Shown: positions 58,893 through 64,000 of the stretch, piece after piece
Numbering within the stretch: the stretch's first letter is position 1
How the letters are laid out: each line of letters opens with the position of its first letter
Assembly: GCF_022129235.1 (NCBI RefSeq)
Contig: NZ_JADQAI010000004.1
Span: 248,001-312,000, forward strand
DNA: 64,000 bases
Direction of reading: 5' to 3'
Source of the DNA: Psychrobacter sp. Ps6
GTDB taxonomy: Bacteria; Pseudomonadota; Gammaproteobacteria; Pseudomonadales; Moraxellaceae
Program-made: the position numbers and the translations under genes
The notes under the pieces: generated by a model
What the model saw: only the letters and a program-made list of their open reading frames with translations
The model's database searches: none
Told to the model about the DNA's origin: nothing

Positions 58893-60671
58893 TTGTCATG
58901 GACTCAGGCTATGAATGCAGCCGCACGTTATCAATTATTAAATAATTTTACGATTCTCATTAGTGTTATCGGGGTAGTTATTGCCTTGTTAGATAGTGGC
59001 TTTACACTACCGATATGGATACAACAAGTTTTTCATATTTTTTATTTGGTCATTATCTTGCTGAGCTTTGTGGTGACGGTTGGCCGTTATCTCTACACAA
59101 AAAAACCGCTAACACTTAATAAAGTCGCCGTGTTTGATGCCTTTACCAGTACAGCGATTGTCATTTTATTGATGGCGCATTTCACTGACTTGGTGCGTTC
59201 TGGATTGGACGCCGCCGTTGATGGTTTTGTCGCGATAAAAATCGCCGTGTTTGTCACCTTTATCCGTGAACTCTCTGATCATAATTTCAATCTCAATCGC
59301 ACCTTTTTACATCCTGCACAGTTTTTTATTTTAAGTTTCTTAGCCGTTGTGCTGGTTGGTGCTTTGCTCCTAATGATGCCCAATGCGACAACGCAGCCGC
59401 TCTCCTTTGTTGATGCGCTCTTTACTGCGACCAGTGCCGTTTGTGTGACTGGGCTTATTGTGGTGGATACGGCAACCTATTTTACGACGTTTGGCCAAGT
59501 CATTATCATGGGACTGATACAAATTGGTGGCCTAGGTATTTTGACGTTCGTGACGTACTTTAGTTACTTTTTTAAGGGCGGTGTCAGCTACGAGACGCAA
59601 GCGAGTATTAGCGAGATGTCTTATATGCGCGGCATGGGTAATGTGGTGTCGACGCTTAAGTCTATCTTATATGTGACATTCGCCGTTGAGGCAGTGGCGG
59701 CAGCACTCATTTATATCAGTATTTATGATATGCCTGATATGGACTGGTCTGAGCAGTTATTTTTTTCGGTCTTTCATGCGATATCCGCTTTTTGTAATGC
59801 TGGGTTTTCTACCTTTAGTGCTGGCATGTATGACGATTCGCTACGCTTTAATTATCCATTACAGCTTATTATTGCGATGACCTTTATCTTTGGTGGTATG
59901 GGCTTCACCATTGTGGTCAATGTGCTGCGGTATTTGCGTCATCGTGCTGAGCGACTCATATATCGCAATGACCGGCACTATATTTATCAGCCTTGGTTGC
60001 TGAATATCAACAGCCGTATTACTTTGATTACGACTGGTGCGTTATTGTTGACTGGTCTGATCGGTGTGATGGTATTTGAATACAACAATGTACTCGCTGA
60101 CCATACCAGCTTTTTTGGTAAGCTTATCACAGGGTTTTTTACGGCTGCCACGCCGCGAACCGCAGGGTTCAATGTCATTGATATGGGTGAGCTGACTTTT
60201 CCAACGGTCATGCTAACGATATTTTTGATGTGGATTGGGGCGTCGCCCAACTCGACGGGTGGTGGTATCAAGACCAGTACCTTTGCGATTGCGCTATTAA
60301 ATACACTGAGTCTAGCCCGTGGGCAAACGAAGATAGAAGTCTTCAAGCGTCAGATTGCGGAGATTTCAGTCCGCCGCGCGTTCTCTATTATGTGGTTGTC
60401 ATTATTGGTCATCGGTACGGGTGTGACGCTGATTAGTTATGATCAGCCAGAGCTTGATTTGATCAAAGTGGTGTTTGAATGCTTCTCAGCTTATAGCACG
60501 GTGGGCTTAAGTTTAAACCTGACAGCAGACTTATCAGATTTTAGCAAAGTGGTGGTGTCGGTCATCATGTTTGTTGGACGGGTCAGTATGCTGACGATAT
60601 TTATTGCGCTACTCAAAAACATGCGCCAACGCAATTATCGCTATCCGACTGAGGAAATCACGATTAACTAA
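58893..60671 (+). CDS. TrkH/KtrB-type potassium channel subunit
   Basis: The 592-residue membrane protein belongs to the TrkH/Ktr/HKT family. The four pore loops with their selectivity Gly are visible: ATSAVCVTGLIVV, SAFCNAGFSTFSAG, TAATPRTAGFNVID and SAYSTVGLSLNLTA. An extra N-terminal region with about three helices precedes the first M1-P-M2 unit, longer than in KtrB. GASPNSTGGGIKTSTFAI marks the cytoplasmic gate region. The start is uncertain: TTG at 58893 gives MSWTQAM, while ATG at 58911 would also leave the domain intact. An AAGGAG at 58866-58871 is too far from either. The regulatory TrkA/KtrA partner is immediately downstream. Confidence 0.93.
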   Translation: MSWTQAMNAAARYQLLNNFTILISVIGVVIALLDSGFTLPIWIQQVFHIFYLVIILLSFVVTVGRYLYTKKPLTLNKVAVFDAFTSTAIVILLMAHFTDLVRSGLDAAVDGFVAIKIAVFVTFIRELSDHNFNLNRTFLHPAQFFILSFLAVVLVGALLLMMPNATTQPLSFVDALFTATSAVCVTGLIVVDTATYFTTFGQVIIMGLIQIGGLGILTFVTYFSYFFKGGVSYETQASISEMSYMRGMGNVVSTLKSILYVTFAVEAVAAALIYISIYDMPDMDWSEQLFFSVFHAISAFCNAGFSTFSAGMYDDSLRFNYPLQLIIAMTFIFGGMGFTIVVNVLRYLRHRAERLIYRNDRHYIYQPWLLNINSRITLITTGALLLTGLIGVMVFEYNNVLADHTSFFGKLITGFFTAATPRTAGFNVIDMGELTFPTVMLTIFLMWIGASPNSTGGGIKTSTFAIALLNTLSLARGQTKIEVFKRQIAEISVRRAFSIMWLSLLVIGTGVTLISYDQPELDLIKVVFECFSAYSTVGLSLNLTADLSDFSKVVVSVIMFVGRVSMLTIFIALLKNMRQRNYRYPTEEITIN

Positions 60672-60749
60672 ATCGTCGTAAACAGACGGTTTTATGCTTA
60701 AAAACGAGTGAAGATATATCAAAAGATACTGAAAAAGGTCATTAAGGTT

Positions 60750-61451
60750 ATGAAATACATCATCGTAGGGTTGGGGAATTTTGGTGCATCACTAGGAGCA
60801 GCATTGACCCGCCAAGGTCACGAAGTGATTGCCATTGATAACAGCATGCAACGGGTAGAAGCCTATAAGGAGGTCATCTCTCATACGCTCTGTATGGATG
60901 CCACGGATGAGTACACCGTGAGCGGATTACCGATTGTCGATACCGATACTGTTATTGTGGCTATAGGGGAGGATCAAGGCGCCAACGTGATGGCAACGGC
61001 GTTGTTCAAGACGTTAAAAGCGAAACGTTTGATCAGTCGCAGCATTAATCCGCTGCACAAAAAAGTCCTGCAAGCCATCGGTGTCGATGACATTATTTAC
61101 CCTGAAAAAGAAGCGGCCAATCGCTGGGCCAAACGACTGTCACTAAGCCACTTTGTTGATTCGTTCGAGTTAAGCGATAACTTCAGTATGGTAGAAATCA
61201 AGATTCCAAATGTGTTGATCGGCAAGACGGTTGATGAATTGCGGTTGGAGCAAAAATTCAATATCCGATTGCTTAGTACCTTGCGCTATGAGTATTATGA
61301 AGACAGCTTTGGTCGTACCCAGACCAAACCTAGCGTCCAAGGTCTGGCCACGCCTGAACAAATATTGCAAGACCGTGATGTATTGGTCATTTATGGCGCA
61401 AACAAACACATCAACCAGTTCTTACGTAGCGTGGGTGTGAAAATCAAATAA
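60750..61451 (+). CDS. TrkA/KtrA-type potassium uptake regulatory subunit
   Basis: KtrA-like RCK protein that binds NAD(H) or ATP and gates the TrkH/KtrB channel. From the ATG at 60750 it has 233 residues, the size of a single RCK-N plus RCK-C unit rather than the double TrkA of E. coli. YIIVGLGNFGASLGAAL is the Rossmann motif, VIAIDNSMQRVEAYKE follows, and KEAANRWAKRLS lies between the domains. FSMVEIKIPNVLIGKTVDEL is the RCK-C start. The frame is open 14 codons farther upstream, but those codons are Lys-rich and not part of the family. It follows the channel gene by about 80 bases. Confidence 0.94.
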   Translation: MKYIIVGLGNFGASLGAALTRQGHEVIAIDNSMQRVEAYKEVISHTLCMDATDEYTVSGLPIVDTDTVIVAIGEDQGANVMATALFKTLKAKRLISRSINPLHKKVLQAIGVDDIIYPEKEAANRWAKRLSLSHFVDSFELSDNFSMVEIKIPNVLIGKTVDELRLEQKFNIRLLSTLRYEYYEDSFGRTQTKPSVQGLATPEQILQDRDVLVIYGANKHINQFLRSVGVKIK

Positions 61452-61494
61452 CGGCTTGCAATCGCAGTGACATGAAAAGAGACAGGGGAAGTTT

Positions 61495-62037
61495 ATGAAT
61501 AAGCGCAGTATATCCGTTCTATTGGTCGCTGTTATGGTGTTGCTGTCAGGCTGTGATCCGGCTGCGCAAGATCCAAATGTTCTTATGTCCGAGCACCAAC
61601 AAGATCCGATTGAAGCGTTAGAGGTAACGTCCAATGTGGATCGTAGCGAGTTCAGCTATAAAGAAACCTTTTATGTGCCCATTTATTCAGATATTTATAC
61701 TGATAAAGACAATCGAAAAGTACTACTGGCTGCGACGTTGAGCGTACGCAATACCACGCTGAAAAAGTCACTATATATCAATAAAATTGATTACTACGAC
61801 ACCGATGGCGCCCTTGTCAAATCCTATATAGACAAGCCAATCAAGCTACCAGCAATGGCCACGCTCAACTATATCGTCGAGAAAGAAGAAGATAAAGGCG
61901 GGTCGGGTGCCAACTTCATTATCGAGGTCGAAGGTGTCGATGAAACCGTCAGACCAGTTATCGAAGCGGTCATGATTGGTAATTTTAGTAATAAAGGATT
62001 TGCCTTTAGTACGGAAGGTACGCCAGTAATACATTAA
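61495..62037 (+). CDS. DUF3124 lipoprotein
   Basis: The 180-residue precursor has a clean lipobox (LLSGC, Cys20), then a short acidic spacer and a beta-rich domain. VPIYSDIYTDKDNRKVLLAA, TLSVRNTTLKKSLYINKIDY and YDTDGALVKSYIDKP, with EKEEDKGGSGANFIIEVEG and PVIEAVMIGNFSNKGFAFST, are the conserved parts of DUF3124, whose function is unknown. It follows the TrkA/KtrA-type gene by 43 bases and has GGGGAAG before the ATG, so it is probably in the same transcript. A periplasmic sensor or accessory role for the potassium system is a guess. Confidence 0.88.
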   Translation: MNKRSISVLLVAVMVLLSGCDPAAQDPNVLMSEHQQDPIEALEVTSNVDRSEFSYKETFYVPIYSDIYTDKDNRKVLLAATLSVRNTTLKKSLYINKIDYYDTDGALVKSYIDKPIKLPAMATLNYIVEKEEDKGGSGANFIIEVEGVDETVRPVIEAVMIGNFSNKGFAFSTEGTPVIH

Positions 62038-62087
62038 AGGAATGTATTCAGTGAAGTAATAAGGACAGTTCAATTCAAGGAAGAATT

Positions 62088-62501
62088 ATGTCTGCAACCA
62101 AAGAAGAAATCAGCGCCTTTATGGCGTTAGAATTTCCACAAACCAAATGTATCGTCGAAGCAGTCAGTGAAAATGGCGCGACCTTATCACACGATATTGG
62201 CATAGATGAGCTACGTCCCGGTGGCACCGTGTCAGGACCTGTCATGATGGCCGTCGCTGACGTCGCCATCTATGTTGCGATACTTGGGAAAATCGGTATC
62301 GTGCCATTGACAGTGACGACGAGTCTGACTATCAATTTTTTGCGTAAACCATCAGCGGATGCACGTATTATCGCTGAATGCACCTTACTAAAAGTAGGGC
62401 GAGCCTTGATAGTGGGTGAGGTGTCTCTGTATTCAGAAGGTTCAGATGAGGTAGTGGCTCATGTCGTCGGTACCTATTCTGTACCGCCCAAGCATGTATG
62501 A
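62088..62501 (+). CDS. PaaI-like hotdog-fold thioesterase
   Basis: This 137-residue single hotdog-domain protein belongs to the PaaI/YbgC-type acyl-CoA thioesterase group. GGTVSGPVMMAVADVAIYVA covers the central helix with Asp59 (the catalytic Asp in PaaI is on this helix). TVTTSLTINFLRKPSADARI and GRALIVGEVSLYSEG are typical strands. The substrate is unknown. AAGGAAGAATT precedes the ATG. It follows the DUF3124 gene by 50 bases and could be the last gene of that transcript. Confidence 0.9.
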   Translation: MSATKEEISAFMALEFPQTKCIVEAVSENGATLSHDIGIDELRPGGTVSGPVMMAVADVAIYVAILGKIGIVPLTVTTSLTINFLRKPSADARIIAECTLLKVGRALIVGEVSLYSEGSDEVVAHVVGTYSVPPKHV

Positions 62502-63299
62502 ATTTTGCTTTTCTGCGTATGATGCTTTAGCACCCAACCATTTTATAATTAAATACGTCCGTTTCCAATGTTGCTACTTCGTAAACTAAATTGATAACAT
62601 TGAGATGCTAGGTACTATCAATTTAATTTTAGGCGAAGGTTTAATTATCACTTGCTGATCAGTTAGAAATAATCATTAAGCTAAAAAATTCAAAATCGTT
62701 TTATCTAAAACAAGCCTCGCAAGATATAAAAAATTGCGAGGTTTATTTTATGACTATAAATGTTTTTTGAGACTTGTTAAATATAGATATATAGTCAATC
62801 CGCTGTAAACGTGTTACAGCGTTAACCTTACTTGAAGTATGACAGATACATTTAGGCTCGGTTGCTTTGTACCACTCTTATATTGGATAAGCTATACCCA
62901 CAGTATAGTATATAGTCAAATCCATATAAGTCCGCTACATCCTCCTTCTCGCTAACCATACTGATGTATAGCTTGCTCTCAGCTTCCTTGTATCGAAATT
63001 ATTTGAACGCACCTATAGAAAGTTAGGGGACTTTTCCTCTAGAATTAACAAATAAACTATTGCTTACTTAATACATGATTTTTGATGTAAAATAATCATA
63101 GTTCAAATATATAGAATTTTTTGCGTAAGAATTTTTTGATTAACAAAGTTAAATATTTGATTTTCACTTTATGAATAATAAATGATGAGCGGTCAGTTTT
63201 GTGGTTCAAACTGACTAGTATAAATATATGAAAATAGATAGTATAAAATACACATGAGCATGTGCACCTAGTTAGTGACCAACCAGTTAGGGAGTAATT
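62502..63299. other. Non-coding region upstream of the OmpA-like gene
   Basis: About 800 bases without a supported gene. It contains a terminator at 62714-62750. A more GC-rich patch at about 62789-63000, holding a perfect 8-bp hairpin (CGCTGTAA at 62801-62808, TTACAGCG at 62814-62821) and two TATAGTCAA-type boxes, may be an interspersed repeat. Minus-strand frames inside it lack ribosome sites and overlap the OmpA-like gene. Confidence 0.5.
62714..62750 (+). terminator. Terminator downstream of the thioesterase gene
   Basis: CCTCGCAA at 62715-62722 pairs with TTGCGAGG at 62734-62741, followed by TTTATTTTA. It sits some 200 bases after the stop. Confidence 0.65.
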
Positions 63300-64000
63300 A
63301 TGGAAAGCATACTCAAAAAAACCATCAATATTATCGCGTTGCCAGCGCTTCTGTGCGGGATGACGGCATGTGTGGTGACTGGTAACGGTAACAATAGTAT
63401 CGATAACGACGGAGACAGTCGCCATGTGAGTAAGGTTGCATGGAATAACCAAACTGATGCTGATATCAATCGTATATTAGATAGAAGCGTATCCGCTGAC
63501 AAAACCCGCTTAGTCTTTATTAGACAAAATGATGGTCATCCTGAACAAACGAGTGCCAATATTGCAGTGAATAATAGATTTCAAGTGAGTCTACATGCAG
63601 GCAACTATACGGTGGTTGAATCATGTGTCGGTATAAATCAATTAAGTGCTCATGCCACAGGATTTAAAGACAATAACTTGCTCGCAAATAAAAAAGATTA
63701 CGAGCTAGCTGGCGGTCAAACTTACTTTTTCCATGTGAATATGACTGAAACAGGTCAAAGTACCTTACAGCGAATCACTGCTGATAGTGCATTGCAACTA
63801 CTGGCAAAAAAACGTTATCAATCTCACCAAATTAGCCGTGTTGTTCCTAACTGTCCACTACCTATCGTAGCCGCACCACTAACCAACCTACCTACCGTGA
63901 TAAAGACCCCAACGCCAGCTTTGTCCGAAAGAATGACTATTGATCTTGAAATATTATTCGAGACAGACAAATCAACGGTACGTCCGGCCTATTATGCAAA
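63300..64000 (+). CDS. OmpA-family lipoprotein (3' end outside window)
   Basis: The frame opens at the ATG at 63300, with GGGAG at 63290-63294, and stays open to the window edge. A signal peptide of about 23 residues ends in a lipobox (GMTAC, Cys24). About 180 residues of mixed beta structure follow, including FQVSLHAGNYTVVESCVGIN and ELAGGQTYFFHVNMTETGQS, with two Cys that could pair. Just before the edge LEILFETDKSTVRPAYY marks the first strand and helix of an OmpA C-terminal (peptidoglycan-binding) domain. The protein would therefore be an outer-membrane lipoprotein that grips the cell wall, like Pal or YiaD, though with a much longer N-terminal part. The remaining 90-100 residues lie outside. 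Confidence 0.85.
   Translation, partial: MESILKKTINIIALPALLCGMTACVVTGNGNNSIDNDGDSRHVSKVAWNNQTDADINRILDRSVSADKTRLVFIRQNDGHPEQTSANIAVNNRFQVSLHAGNYTVVESCVGINQLSAHATGFKDNNLLANKKDYELAGGQTYFFHVNMTETGQSTLQRITADSALQLLAKKRYQSHQISRVVPNCPLPIVAAPLTNLPTVIKTPTPALSERMTIDLEILFETDKSTVRPAYYA

Noticed and set aside
63096-63502. Two overlapping minus-strand frames near the right edge
   Set aside because: They lie opposite the OmpA-like lipoprotein gene, which has a ribosome site, signal peptide and lipobox; they lack any of these.

Overview
The window looks like a chromosomal segment of a Moraxellaceae gammaproteobacterium, most probably Psychrobacter. The reasons are the gene orders eno-ftsB-ispD, pyrC-rnt and purN-purM/perM-hda, an isocitrate lyase of the long (about 530-residue) type, moderately AT-rich DNA, and a choline-to-betaine cluster with a BetT-type carrier. 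The genus call is from recognition of proteins and synteny, not from a search. No rRNA, CRISPR array, prophage or intact insertion sequence was seen. There are three tRNA genes: Glu(UUC), Ser(UGA) and Asn(GUU).

Layout. 1-4.3 kb: the end of a metal P-type ATPase, then eno, ftsB, ispD and a BLUF photoreceptor with a C-terminal membrane helix. 4.5-8.7 kb: tRNA-Glu, a small basic membrane protein, rnt and pyrC on the minus strand, and argG. 8.8-16 kb: a membrane protein of unknown role, an L,D-transpeptidase, a CYTH-CHAD protein, isocitrate lyase and a divergent LysR regulator. 16-28.6 kb: a succinate-semialdehyde dehydrogenase, purM-purN, a PerM-like transporter, hda, a DUF2057 protein, Dps, a YcxB-like protein, serS and tkt. 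28.7-32.1 kb: a visibly AT-richer accessory patch with a calcium-repeat/YD-repeat lipoprotein, a membrane protein and a NERD nuclease with a zinc finger. 32.1-38.1 kb: a complete dipeptide ABC transporter read leftward (dppABCDF). 38.6-42.5 kb: an alcohol-oxidation cluster read leftward (aldehyde dehydrogenase, DUF779, GMC oxidoreductase). 42.8-48 kb: a Pif1-like helicase, a GAPDH/erythrose-4-phosphate dehydrogenase-like gene, tRNA-Ser, a lipoprotein, a ribbon-helix-helix protein and tRNA-Asn. 48.5-55.2 kb: the osmoprotection block, with an SMR transporter, a TetR regulator, betB, betA and betT. 55.4-62.5 kb: a YgjP-like peptidase, a TPR protein, an amine oxidase, an EamA transporter, a TrkH/KtrB plus TrkA/KtrA potassium system, a DUF3124 lipoprotein and a hotdog thioesterase. 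63.3 kb to the end: an OmpA-like lipoprotein cut by the window edge.

How the genes work together. The 48-62 kb half is rich in salt-stress functions: BetT imports choline, BetA and BetB oxidise it to glycine betaine, and the TrkH/TrkA pair handles K+. The SMR-TetR pair abutting bet may tie quaternary-amine export to the same stimulus, and TATGG/CCATA half-sites recur in front of all three transcription units. Carbon metabolism includes enolase, transketolase, isocitrate lyase with a divergent regulator, and oxidation of alcohols and aldehydes.

Most genes are ordinary. The items I would look at again are the tail-anchored BLUF protein, the 28.7-32.1 kb patch flanked by two related terminator hairpins, the shared half-sites in the choline block, the perfect 12-bp inverted repeat between icl and its LysR neighbour, an 18-bp tandem repeat after the helicase gene, and a possible interspersed repeat near 62.8-63.0 kb. 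I found nothing that I can defend as a wholly new system.
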